A stretch of 45,775 bases of DNA from Anaerolineae bacterium (GTDB lineage: Bacteria > Chloroflexota > Anaerolineae > B4-G1 > SLSP01), in the NCBI GenBank assembly GCA_016931315.1, contig JAFGFB010000034.1, forward strand, positions 1 to 45,775, read 5' to 3'. The notes under the pieces were generated by a model, which worked only from the letters and a program-made list of their open reading frames with translations, was not told where the DNA came from and ran no database searches. The position numbers were made by a program, and so were the translations under genes. Position 1 is the first letter of the stretch, and each line of letters starts with the position of its first letter. This document shows, piece by piece, positions 14,811-23,328 of the stretch.

Positions 14811-17800
14811 CTACAGAGTGCCTGCCATCACAACCCGCACGTTGCCTGCCCCGATGAGTTCTTCTATCTGGCGCCGTAACGCGTGGCTGATACAGGTGTG
14901 CTCGTTGGGGAAAGAAAGTTCCACCAGCCTGGGGCTAATCCCGATGTCGTTTTGCAGGTAGATGACGAAGTTGTCTCCCCCTTCTTGCGCCTGCATGACC
15001 TGGTAGAGTCGCTGCAATAGCTGGTAATCCACTTCAGAGTTAGCGCTGCGGCGCAGCGTCACGCAGAGCGTCGCCGGCGGCGATGGAGGTTCTTCTGGCG
15101 GCTCAGGTATGGCGGATATGTCTGGCGCCGGCGCCTGGCGTATGATCTCCGCTACCGGCGTTATTGTCGCGGGGGGCTCCTGCAATGCCGGCGCCGTTTG
15201 GGTGATGGCGGGCTGGCGTTGTTGTGAGGTTGCGCTTGATTCCTTGGGGGCGGCGGCGTAGGGCCGCGGCGCTTCGCGTGCCAGATAAGGGCTTTCGCTC
15301 TGCATTTGCCCGGAGTCCATTGGCCGCAGCAAGTCTTGGGGCGACTTGAACCAATCGGCCATCAGTGGGTGGTCCTCCCGGTCCTGGCGCGCATCCAGCT
15401 TGCCACTGACCACGACCACACGCCCTTCGGTCAGCAATTCGCGGCTGCGTTCATAGGTTCGTGGAAAGACGACCACCTCGGCGACGCCTCCCGGACTCTC
15501 AAGGGTTACAAAAGCCATCATGTCCCCTTTTTTGGTGGTGATGCGTCGTATTCGCTGGACCATGCCCAAGACCGTGAGCTGCTGTCCGGGCATCTCGGTG
15601 TCCATGCGCTCAAGCGTGGTATTCGTGAGACTATGTTCCAGAAACTCGCGCTCTTGTTGCGCCAGTGGGTGTTCGGAGAGGTAGACCCCAAGCAGTTCTT
15701 TCTCCCATTCCAATATCTGGCGCGTGGAGATCGGCGGATAATGTGATGGCAGCTGGATCGCGTTCGTTAGCCCGAGGCTATCCCCGAAAAGGGAGAACTG
15801 GCCCACATCACGTGCTTCATGGGTGTGCCCGCTGCTATTCAAGACGGTATCCAGCACCGCCAGCAGCGCCGGACGTGGCCCAAACTCATCCAACGCGCCC
15901 GCTTGAATGAGGCATTCCAGTGCGCGGCGATTGACCTTGCGCAAGTCAACCCGATTTGCCAGATCGTCCAGCGACTTAAAAGGTCCCCCGGCTTTGCGCG
16001 CTTCCACAATCAGGCGCATCGCTTCTTCACCGACGTTTTTGATAGCGCTCAGGCCGATACGGATGGCGCGCTCACCATCCTGCAGGTGTTCAATGATGAA
16101 TTCTACCTCAGAGTGCGTGAGGCTAGGTCCCAGCACGGTCAACCCTGTGCGGCGTGCATCGGCGATGAGGAAGCCGAGTTTTTCGACATTGTTGCGCTCG
16201 GTTGTCATCAATGCTGTCATGAATTCCAGGGGATAATGCGCTTTGAGATACGCTGTCTGCCCGGTGATGACGGCATAATCGGTAGCGTGGGCGCGGTTGA
16301 AGCCGTAGCGGGCGAAGAATTCGATATCACCCCAAACAGCATCGGCGATTTCCCCGGGGATACCCCTGGCTTGCGCCCCCTCGCGGAACATCCGCTGATG
16401 TTTCTCCATCAAGTCCTTTTTCTTCTTGGCCACAGCTTTGCGAATCTCGTCTGCCTGACCTGGTTTGTAGCCTGCCATCTCCACGGCAATTTGCATGATT
16501 TGTTCCTGGTAGATGAGCACTGAAAAGGTGTCGTCGAGGATATTTGCCAGGATGGGATGCCGGTAGGTGATGGCTTCTTCACCGTGCAGCCGTTTGATGT
16601 AGGTCGGGATATTGTCCATCGGGCCGGGGCGGTAAAGCGCAATCGCCGCAATAATGTGCTGGAACTGGAAGGGTCGCATTTCCTGTAGCGTGCGACGCAT
16701 TCCGGCGCCTTCTACCTGGAAGACCCCCGTGGTTTCACCGCTGGTGAGCAGGTCGTATGCGGCTTTGACATCGGCATCTTTGACCGGGTCATCGGGCACC
16801 CGTTCGTAGGGAATCGTGTTGAGATTGAGTTTACGCCCGTGCTCCTGTTCAATGAGCTCACAGGTCTTACGCATATGCGTCAATGTGCGCAAGCCAAGAA
16901 AGTCTACCTTGAGCATGCCCATCGCGTCAACAACATCCATGGGCCATTGGGAGACCCGGTCCAGGGCATAGGCTTCGCCATCGCTTTTGGTGGGACGGTT
17001 CAACGGTAAGTAATCCGTGAGGGGACGGTCCGATACGATGACGCCCGCCGCGTGCGTGCTGGCATGGCGGGCGACGCCCTCCAATTGCTGTGCGGTATCG
17101 AGCAATTGCCGCATATAGGGCATGGAGTCGTAGAGGTCTTTTAGTTCTGGAATCGTTTCCAGCGCTTCAGCGATACTGACGGGTTTCCCAGGGACGTTGG
17201 GGACCAGCCGCGCGACTCTATCCACATCTCCAATTGGGATGCCCTGCGCGCGTCCCACATCACGAATGGCAGCTCGCGCACCGAGCGTCCCGAAAGTGAT
17301 GATGCCGCAGACTTTGTCGGCGCCGTAGCGTTCGGCCGCATAAGCGATGAGCTCATCGCGCCGGTCATCGGGATAGTCGAGGTCGATGTCCGGCATGGAG
17401 ATGCGGTCGGGATTGAGAAAGCGCTCGAAGAAGAGGCGGTTTTTGAAAGGCTCGACGTTGGTAACTTCCAGGGTGTAGGCTACTACCGAACCGGCGCCCG
17501 AACCGCGTACGTTCCACCAGATATCGCGTTGTTCCGCTGCCCGGCATAAGTCCCAGACGATGAGGAAGTAATCATCGAAACCCATTTTATGAATGATGCC
17601 CAATTCATATTCCAGGCGTTCGACATACTCTGGACGGGTGGCATCTTTGCCGTAACGGAGTACCATGCCCCGATCACACAGATGGCGCAGGTAGCTTTCT
17701 GAATCAGGAAATCCTTCGGGAACGGGAAATCGGGGCAGGTGATAGGGGGGCGCGAAGGCGATTTGCACATCGCATTGTTCCGCAATGCGAACCGTATTTT

Positions 17801-18581
17801 CCAGTGCTTCTGGAACGTGGGCATAGAGTTCCGCCATCTCCTGCGGGGAGTGCATGTAATAGGAGTTGTCGCTCATGCGCATCCGCTTTGGCTCGGCGAC
17901 CAGCTTGCCCGTGCCGATACACAACAGCACGTCGTGGGCCTCGAATTGCTCCTTGCGCGCGTAATGGATATCGTTAGTTGCCACGAGTGGCAGCCCCATC
18001 TCGTGTGCCAGGGCGATCAGCTGTGCGTTGGCGAGTTTTTGTTCAGGGATATCGTGAGTTTGCAACTCCAGGTAGAAACGTCCGGGAAAGTGTTCCTGGT
18101 ACCATCTCGCGGCCTCGCGTGCTTGTGCTTCCTGTCCTTCGAGCAACAGGTGGGGAACCTCGCCCTGTAAGCAGGCGCTCAGTACAATCAGGCCCTCACC
18201 GTATTGCAGCAATAATTCTTTGTCAATACGCGGTTTGTAGTAAAAGCCTTCCAGCTGTGCGAGGCTTGCCAAAGAGAGCAGATTCAGGTAGCCCTGTTGG
18301 TTTTGCGCCAGCAGGATCAGATGATAGGCTTTGCCTTCATTGCGGTCGCGGGAAAAGCGCGATTCGGGGGCAACGTAGGCTTCCATGCCGATGATGGCTT
18401 TGATCCCGGCGACTTTACAGGCCTTGTAGAAATCTACCGCTCCATACATCACGCCATGATCCGTAATGGCAAGGGCTTTCATGCCCAATTCGGCGGCGCG
18501 TTCGGCCAGCGCTTTGGGGCTGCTCAATCCATCGAGCAATGAGTATTCTGTATGTGTATGCAGGTGGACGAATTCAGGCAT
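14811..18581 (-). CDS. dnaE: DNA polymerase III alpha subunit
   Basis: The 1256-residue catalytic subunit of the replicative polymerase. It opens with the PHP domain (FVHLHTHTEYSLLDG, then ITDHGVMYGAVDF), followed by the palm with the catalytic motif PDIDLDYPDDRR (about residues 397-408). The finger/thumb region and tandem helix-hairpin-helix segments come next, then an OB fold (LTVLGMVQRIRRITTKKGDMM). A Pro/Ala-rich linker and a small C-terminal domain finish the protein. It is about 100 residues longer than E. coli DnaE, mostly because of this linker. No intein is present. The ATG at 18581 is preceded by CGGAG. It is about 3 kb from the proposed oriC and transcribed towards it. Confidence 0.97.
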   Translation of the reverse strand: MPEFVHLHTHTEYSLLDGLSSPKALAERAAELGMKALAITDHGVMYGAVDFYKACKVAGIKAIIGMEAYVAPESRFSRDRNEGKAYHLILLAQNQQGYLNLLSLASLAQLEGFYYKPRIDKELLLQYGEGLIVLSACLQGEVPHLLLEGQEAQAREAARWYQEHFPGRFYLELQTHDIPEQKLANAQLIALAHEMGLPLVATNDIHYARKEQFEAHDVLLCIGTGKLVAEPKRMRMSDNSYYMHSPQEMAELYAHVPEALENTVRIAEQCDVQIAFAPPYHLPRFPVPEGFPDSESYLRHLCDRGMVLRYGKDATRPEYVERLEYELGIIHKMGFDDYFLIVWDLCRAAEQRDIWWNVRGSGAGSVVAYTLEVTNVEPFKNRLFFERFLNPDRISMPDIDLDYPDDRRDELIAYAAERYGADKVCGIITFGTLGARAAIRDVGRAQGIPIGDVDRVARLVPNVPGKPVSIAEALETIPELKDLYDSMPYMRQLLDTAQQLEGVARHASTHAAGVIVSDRPLTDYLPLNRPTKSDGEAYALDRVSQWPMDVVDAMGMLKVDFLGLRTLTHMRKTCELIEQEHGRKLNLNTIPYERVPDDPVKDADVKAAYDLLTSGETTGVFQVEGAGMRRTLQEMRPFQFQHIIAAIALYRPGPMDNIPTYIKRLHGEEAITYRHPILANILDDTFSVLIYQEQIMQIAVEMAGYKPGQADEIRKAVAKKKKDLMEKHQRMFREGAQARGIPGEIADAVWGDIEFFARYGFNRAHATDYAVITGQTAYLKAHYPLEFMTALMTTERNNVEKLGFLIADARRTGLTVLGPSLTHSEVEFIIEHLQDGERAIRIGLSAIKNVGEEAMRLIVEARKAGGPFKSLDDLANRVDLRKVNRRALECLIQAGALDEFGPRPALLAVLDTVLNSSGHTHEARDVGQFSLFGDSLGLTNAIQLPSHYPPISTRQILEWEKELLGVYLSEHPLAQQEREFLEHSLTNTTLERMDTEMPGQQLTVLGMVQRIRRITTKKGDMMAFVTLESPGGVAEVVVFPRTYERSRELLTEGRVVVVSGKLDARQDREDHPLMADWFKSPQDLLRPMDSGQMQSESPYLAREAPRPYAAAPKESSATSQQRQPAITQTAPALQEPPATITPVAEIIRQAPAPDISAIPEPPEEPPSPPATLCVTLRRSANSEVDYQLLQRLYQVMQAQEGGDNFVIYLQNDIGISPRLVELSFPNEHTCISHALRRQIEELIGAGNVRVVMAGTL

Positions 18582-18625
18582 AGTATGGCTCCGCCGGTTG
18601 ATCTCTCTGGTTGGTTAAGCCTAGT

Positions 18626-19057
18626 TTAACTGCGTTTCCGTTCCGGGCAAGTACGTTCCATTTTTGCCGCGAGGGCTGCACAATGAAGAGTGAGTGGTGC
18701 AGTGTCACTCTCACGGTACACGTGTGTGGCAATGCCCGCGAGCGTGGTGCTTATCTCCACGTTCTCTGGCGCGATGACGATGATCGGCAACCCTTTGGCG
18801 CAGGCATAACCGGCTTCAATGCCCACGCCCACCCCCTTTTCGGCAAAATCAATGATCACAAGATCACTGCGGTCAATTTCGGTAAAGGTCCGTTGCATCA
18901 GAGTGGGGGCATCGAACGTTACTTGCCCCCAGGCTTCGATATCGCGCACGATACAGCACGTACTGAAACCGACCATGGTGAGTGCCGCGGTGAGTGCTTC
19001 GATGCGTGGACGGTTGCGTTGGTCCTCGTGGTATTTGATAGCGATGTATGCGCGCAT
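18626..19057 (-). CDS. Nucleoside 2-deoxyribosyltransferase-like protein
   Basis: A 143-residue Rossmann-like protein resembling the nucleoside 2-deoxyribosyltransferase/DUF-type family. The start MRAYIAIKYHED, the DRSDLVIIDF strand (Asp65) and the GVGIEAGYACAKGLPIIVI segment (Glu81, the likely catalytic glutamate in the family) support this. Members exchange bases between deoxynucleosides or hydrolyse modified nucleotides; the substrate here cannot be told. The ATG at 19057 is chosen over an upstream in-frame start at 19093 because the fold begins there. It lies 44 bases upstream of dnaE on the same strand, so cotranscription with dnaE is possible. Confidence 0.72.
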   Translation of the reverse strand: MRAYIAIKYHEDQRNRPRIEALTAALTMVGFSTCCIVRDIEAWGQVTFDAPTLMQRTFTEIDRSDLVIIDFAEKGVGVGIEAGYACAKGLPIIVIAPENVEISTTLAGIATHVYRESDTAPLTLHCAALAAKMERTCPERKRS

Positions 19058-19117
19058 GGGCGCCCCTTTTTGCCAGCATCGTGTTACCCGCATTATAGCC
19101 GCGCTTCGCTCTGCGTC

Positions 19118-19395
19118 CAGTTCAAAACGAAAAACGGGGGTGGAAATCTCGAAGGAAAATGTAATTGTTCAGACTTTCCTCGCAGAGCGTAATTTTCGGG
19201 CTAAAGCCCACTATAAGAAGTGTTTTTGGCTGCCGCGCTATGCGCGGCAGCCAAAAACACTCCTGTCTCAAACAGGCATGCCACGTCTGATATGTAATGT
19301 TATGCGGCTAATAATTTGTCATACCCCGAAAAACAGACGAAGAGGATTCTTTTTGTGTTTTTGATGCGGCGCGGGTTACGACGCCGCGTCAAAAA
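19118..19395. repeat. Two hairpin elements upstream of the suf operon
   Basis: The first hairpin (19220-19260) has perfect 19-bp arms beginning GTGTTTTTGGCTGCC and a TAT triloop. The second (19358-19395, TTTTTGATGCGGCG arms with one wobble) follows the shared flank CAGACGAAGAGGATTC. The left part (AAAACGGGGGTGGAAATCTC) resembles the left end of type B elements. Confidence 0.7.
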
Positions 19396-19430
19396 TGCTT
19401 TCCAGATGTGAAGAATAAAAAAGAAGATTC

Positions 19431-19458
19431 TTGACAAAAAGGGGTATTGGACTATACT
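19431..19458 (+). promoter_or_regulatory. Strong promoter of sufCBD
   Basis: A perfect -35 TTGACA (19431-19436), a 16-base spacer and TATACT (19453-19458). It gives a leader of about 145 bases before sufC. Confidence 0.8.
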
Positions 19459-19492
19459 CAATTGGCTATCAGAGTGCGATTGTTCAGATTTC

Positions 19493-19577
19493 ATTTGCCG
19501 AGGGCAAATTCCGGACCGGGGCCGTGCCTGAGACTTCAACGGCTACTGGTATGACCCCCGGAAGCGTGCTGACCAGT
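19493..19577 (+). ncRNA. Structured leader of sufCBD, possible pseudoknot
   Basis: Four pairings can be drawn. ATTTGCC/GGCAAAT (19493-19509) has a GAG loop. P1 is TTCCGG (19509-19514) with CCGGAA (19558-19563), plus GGG/CCC after a 3-base bulge. P2 is GCCGT/ACGGC (19521-19543). P3 is ACTGGT (19545-19550) with ACCAGT (19572-19577). P3 crosses P1, giving a pseudoknot topology. The element ends about 20 bases before the sufC ribosome site. No known riboswitch class is recognised. Confidence 0.5.
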
Positions 19578-19609
19578 TGCAGAACAGCAAGTAGATGGTG
19601 GAGGTGCGG

Positions 19610-20407
19610 ATGGCACAGACCTTGGAAATACGGGATTTGCGCGTGCGTGTAGAGGGCAAGGAAATCCTTAAAGGGGTGACGTTGACGGTGCGCCCTGGCG
19701 AGACACACGCATTGATGGGACCAAATGGCTCCGGCAAGAGCACGCTTTCTTATACGTTGATGGGGCATCCCAAATACGAAGTTGTAGATGGGGATATTTT
19801 GCTCAACGGTGAAAGTTTGCTTGAATTATCGCCTGATGAACGCGCGCGCCGCGGGCTATTTTTGGCGATGCAGTATCCCGTATCCGTTCCTGGCGTTACC
19901 CTCTACACCTTTCTCCGAACCGCGGCAAGCGCAATGCGCGGTTATGGGGAGACGGCGCGTCGTAACGGTGATCAACGCCTTCACGCGCACCTGATTCCGG
20001 CGCGCGAGTTTCGCCAGGAAGTCAATGCTGAGATTAGCAAACTCAAAATGGATCAAACTTTTCTCAACCGCTACCTCAATGAAGGCTTTTCCGGCGGCGA
20101 GAAAAAGCGGGCTGAGATTTTGCAGATGGCGCTACTCAAGCCCCGCATTGCGATTCTCGATGAAACCGACTCCGGTTTGGATATTGATGCCCTGCGCATC
20201 GTCTCCGAGGGCGTGAATCATTTGCAGACAGAGCTGGGTATGGGGCTGTTGGTTATCACGCACTACCAGCGCTTGTTAAATTACATTCACCCAGAGCACG
20301 TTCACATCTTCTATAATGGGCGGGTGGTGCATTCCGCAGGTCCTGAACTGGGGGAGAAACTGGAAGCTCAGGGTTACGATTGGGTTCAGGCAGAATTCGG
20401 GGTTTGA
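19610..20407 (+). CDS. sufC: Fe-S cluster assembly ATPase SufC
   Basis: A 265-residue ABC-type ATPase that powers the SufBCD scaffold in cytoplasmic Fe-S cluster assembly. Visible motifs are Walker A GPNGSGKST (37-45), the ABC signature FSGGEKKRAEILQMA and Walker B RIAILDETDSGLD, in the SufC-specific form. The ATG at 19610 is preferred over one at 19595 because GGTGGAGGTG precedes it. It is the first gene of sufC-sufB-sufD, with a 3-base gap to sufB. No sufS, sufU or Rrf2-type regulator is in the window. Confidence 0.96.
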   Translation: MAQTLEIRDLRVRVEGKEILKGVTLTVRPGETHALMGPNGSGKSTLSYTLMGHPKYEVVDGDILLNGESLLELSPDERARRGLFLAMQYPVSVPGVTLYTFLRTAASAMRGYGETARRNGDQRLHAHLIPAREFRQEVNAEISKLKMDQTFLNRYLNEGFSGGEKKRAEILQMALLKPRIAILDETDSGLDIDALRIVSEGVNHLQTELGMGLLVITHYQRLLNYIHPEHVHIFYNGRVVHSAGPELGEKLEAQGYDWVQAEFGV

Positions 20408-20410
20408 GCG

Positions 20411-21820
20411 ATGGCGAACGACTACGACGATCTGCGACAGATCAAGGATCAGGCTCAGGAGGACTTTGTCACCGAGATTGACTACGCCTATCAAAGCCGG
20501 CGTGGTTTGGGCGAGGATATTGTGCGGGATATCTCGGCGTTAAAAGGGGAGCCGCAGTGGATGCTGGATTTCCGCCTCAAAGCCCTGGAGACCTTTATGA
20601 AAATGCCCATGCCTACCTGGGGTGTGGACCTGGGCTTGCTGGATTTCGAAGAATTTTACTATTTTATGCGTTCCACAGAACGCAATACCCGCAATTGGGA
20701 AGAGGTTCCCGACGCCATCAAAGACACCTTCGAGCGATTGGGCATTCCCGAAGCCGAACGTCGTTTTTTGGCCGGTGTAGAAACGCAGATGGATTCAGAA
20801 TCGGTGTACAGCTCGCTCAAGGAGGAATGGGCGCGGCAAGGGATTATCTTCGTCGATATGGATACCGCCGTGCGCGAGTACCCTGACCTCGTGCGAGAGC
20901 ATATCAGTACCATCGTCCCTATTGGGGATAACAAATTCGCAGCATTGAACAGCGCCTTTTGGTCGGGCGGCAGTTTTGTCTATGTGCCCAAAGGTGTGGA
21001 TGTGGAGATTCCCTTGCAGGCGTATTTCCGCATCAATGCGCAGAACCTGGGGCAATTCGAACGCACCATTATTATCGCGGATGAGGGCAGCAATGTTCAC
21101 TACATCGAGGGCTGTACCGCGCCGCAGTATAGCACCTGGGCTTTGCACACCGGCGTCATCGAAATTCTTGTAAAGAAGGACGCCCACGCGCGGTACACCA
21201 CCATCCAAAACTGGTCGCGCAATGTCTACAATTTGGTCACCCAACGTGCCGTGGTGGAAGAGAATGGCTCAATGGCCTGGGTTGACGGGAATTTGGGTAG
21301 TGGCCTCACGATGAAGTATCCAGCAGTGGTTTTGCGTGGACCCCATGCGCGGGGCGAGGTGCTATCCATCGCCTTCGCCGGTGATGGGCAGCATTACGAT
21401 GCCGGCGCTAAGGCGATTCATCTGGCGCCTCACACCACATCGCTAATCACGTCCAAGTCCATCAGCAAGGGGCTGGGGCGTTCCGGCTTCCGAGGATTGG
21501 TGCGTGTGGTGCCCGGCGCGGTGGGCGCGCAATCGAAAGTCGCCTGCGATGCGCTGCTCTTGGACCGCGAATCGCGTTCCGATACCTATCCGTATATTGA
21601 TGTCAGTGAGGATGAAGCGCAGATTGAGCACGAGGCGACGGTGAGTAAGATTAGCGAGGACCAGCTCTTCTATCTGATGAGCCGTGGCTTGAGCGAGAAG
21701 GAAGCCTCCGCGATGATCGTCAACGGTTTTCTGGAGCCTTTTGTCAAGGAATTGCCGATGGAATATGCTGTGGAGCTGAACCGTTTGATTGCGCTACAGA
21801 TGGAAGGATCGGTGGGCTAA
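20411..21820 (+). CDS. sufB: Fe-S cluster assembly protein SufB
   Basis: A 469-residue SufB, the scaffold subunit on which a nascent Fe-S cluster is built. Family hallmarks are the helical N-terminus followed by the beta-helix core: [38 protein letters not shown] and [18 protein letters not shown]. The segment [11 protein letters not shown] provides a conserved cysteine. Length and order are normal. It lies 3 bases after sufC and 2 bases before sufD, so the three are tightly coupled. Confidence 0.96.
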   Translation: MANDYDDLRQIKDQAQEDFVTEIDYAYQSRRGLGEDIVRDISALKGEPQWMLDFRLKALETFMKMPMPTWGVDLGLLDFEEFYYFMRSTERNTRNWEEVPDAIKDTFERLGIPEAERRFLAGVETQMDSESVYSSLKEEWARQGIIFVDMDTAVREYPDLVREHISTIVPIGDNKFAALNSAFWSGGSFVYVPKGVDVEIPLQAYFRINAQNLGQFERTIIIADEGSNVHYIEGCTAPQYSTWALHTGVIEILVKKDAHARYTTIQNWSRNVYNLVTQRAVVEENGSMAWVDGNLGSGLTMKYPAVVLRGPHARGEVLSIAFAGDGQHYDAGAKAIHLAPHTTSLITSKSISKGLGRSGFRGLVRVVPGAVGAQSKVACDALLLDRESRSDTYPYIDVSEDEAQIEHEATVSKISEDQLFYLMSRGLSEKEASAMIVNGFLEPFVKELPMEYAVELNRLIALQMEGSVG

Positions 21821-21822
21821 GT

Positions 21823-23223
21823 ATGGGCAAGCTGGATCAGCGCAATAACGGGTACGGACCCAACGGCAATGGGGGGGCGGCGCGCGAAGAGATGCTGACA
21901 CTTGAGGTAAATGCTGCCGCGGTGGAAGCGCTGAGCGATTATTATGATGAGCCTGCCTGGATGCGTGCGGCGCGGCGTGATGCGTGGGCGCTCTATGAAC
22001 GGATGGATTGGCCCCACACGAAAGAAGAAGCCTGGCGGCGCTTGCCGTTGGCGCGTTATCCCCTGGCAAATCGTCAGATTGCGGTTGCCCCTAAGCCTTT
22101 ACATGCGCTACGAGCCTTGCCCGCGTGTTGGCTCTCACCGTTGGCTCCACAAACTCAGGTTTCGGGAATTGTTGTGCATCAGAATGGCGCAGTTGTCTAC
22201 CAGGATATTGAGGCACAGGTAGCCAAGCAGGGCATTGTGGTGATGGATTTGCACGCAGCCCTGCGCACTCATGGTGATCTCATCCGCCAGTATTGGATGC
22301 AGGGCAGCATAACGCGTCCGGATTTCAACAAATTCACGGCATTGAATGCGGCGCTTTGGCATGGCGGCACTTTTGTCTACGTGCCGGAAGGCGCACGGAC
22401 GTTGCGCCCCCTCCAAGCGATGGTCGGCTATGATGATCAGGGCAGTACCGGTCTGCACCACACGCTGATTGTGGTGGAGAAGGGGGCGCGTCTGACGTTG
22501 ATTCAAGACCGCCGTTCTCTGGAGTTTCTACCCGAGTTGAGTTCTGAGATCGTGGAAATTTACGCTGATGAAGGCGCGTGGGTGCGTTATGCCAGCCTGC
22601 AACACTGGGGCGAACAGCGTCACTCGGTCAGCGTTCAAAATGCGCGGCTAGCGCGCGATGCGCATTTGCTATGGGTCAATGTGGCGTTGGGAGGACAGAT
22701 AACGAAGGACTTCTTGCGCACCGATTTGTTGGCTCCCGGCGCGCGCGGCGTGATGCAGGGCCTGGCGTTTGCTACCAGGGAACAAATTATTGACCAGAGC
22801 ACGTATCAACTGCATCAAGCGCCTGATACCCACAGCGATCTGCTGTTTCGCAACGTCTTGCGCGACCAGGCAAAGACAGTTTTCTATGGCATGATTCGGG
22901 TGGACCCGGGGGCGCAGGGAACGCAGGGCTATCAGGCGAATAATAACCTGTTACTTGGTAAGGCGCGCGCGCATGCAATTCCGGGTCTGGAAATTGCGGC
23001 GAATGATGTGCGCTGCAGTCATGGCGCTACCGTCTCGCGCCTGGATGAGGAACAGCTTTTCTATCTACAAGCGCGCGGTATTGCGCGCTACGATGCTGAG
23101 CAATTACTGGTACAAGGCTTCCTACGCCCCATCATCGAGCGGGTGCCATTGGCTTGTATGCGCGATGGGTTGGACGAGGAAATTGCCCAACGTTTCCGAG
23201 GTCCGTCTGCTTCGGCACAGTAA
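21823..23223 (+). CDS. sufD: Fe-S cluster assembly protein SufD
   Basis: A 466-residue SufD, the partner of SufB in the SufBC2D complex. The beta-helix core shows NKFTALNAALWHGGTFVYVPEGA, parallel to SufB. It ends in CSHGATVSRLDEEQLFYLQARG, containing the histidine implicated in cluster assembly in the E. coli protein. The N-terminal 35 residues are low-complexity (Asn/Gly-rich). It is the last gene of the operon; a hairpin follows at 23269. Confidence 0.94.
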   Translation: MGKLDQRNNGYGPNGNGGAAREEMLTLEVNAAAVEALSDYYDEPAWMRAARRDAWALYERMDWPHTKEEAWRRLPLARYPLANRQIAVAPKPLHALRALPACWLSPLAPQTQVSGIVVHQNGAVVYQDIEAQVAKQGIVVMDLHAALRTHGDLIRQYWMQGSITRPDFNKFTALNAALWHGGTFVYVPEGARTLRPLQAMVGYDDQGSTGLHHTLIVVEKGARLTLIQDRRSLEFLPELSSEIVEIYADEGAWVRYASLQHWGEQRHSVSVQNARLARDAHLLWVNVALGGQITKDFLRTDLLAPGARGVMQGLAFATREQIIDQSTYQLHQAPDTHSDLLFRNVLRDQAKTVFYGMIRVDPGAQGTQGYQANNNLLLGKARAHAIPGLEIAANDVRCSHGATVSRLDEEQLFYLQARGIARYDAEQLLVQGFLRPIIERVPLACMRDGLDEEIAQRFRGPSASAQ

Positions 23224-23268
23224 GGACGTCCTGACTATCGGGCGGCAGATTCAGATTGCTCCCTTATA

Positions 23269-23303
23269 AACATCGCGCCGTGGTTTTGCCACGGCGCGAT
23301 GTT
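23269..23303. terminator. Hairpin between convergent sufD and the peptidase gene
   Basis: A perfect 15-bp stem (AACATCGCGCCGTGG and complement) with a 5-base loop. It stands between two converging genes but has no T-run on either side, so termination is plausible but not assured. Confidence 0.5.
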
Positions 23304-23328
23304 CATAAGTACAGAAAAATTCAGCGTA

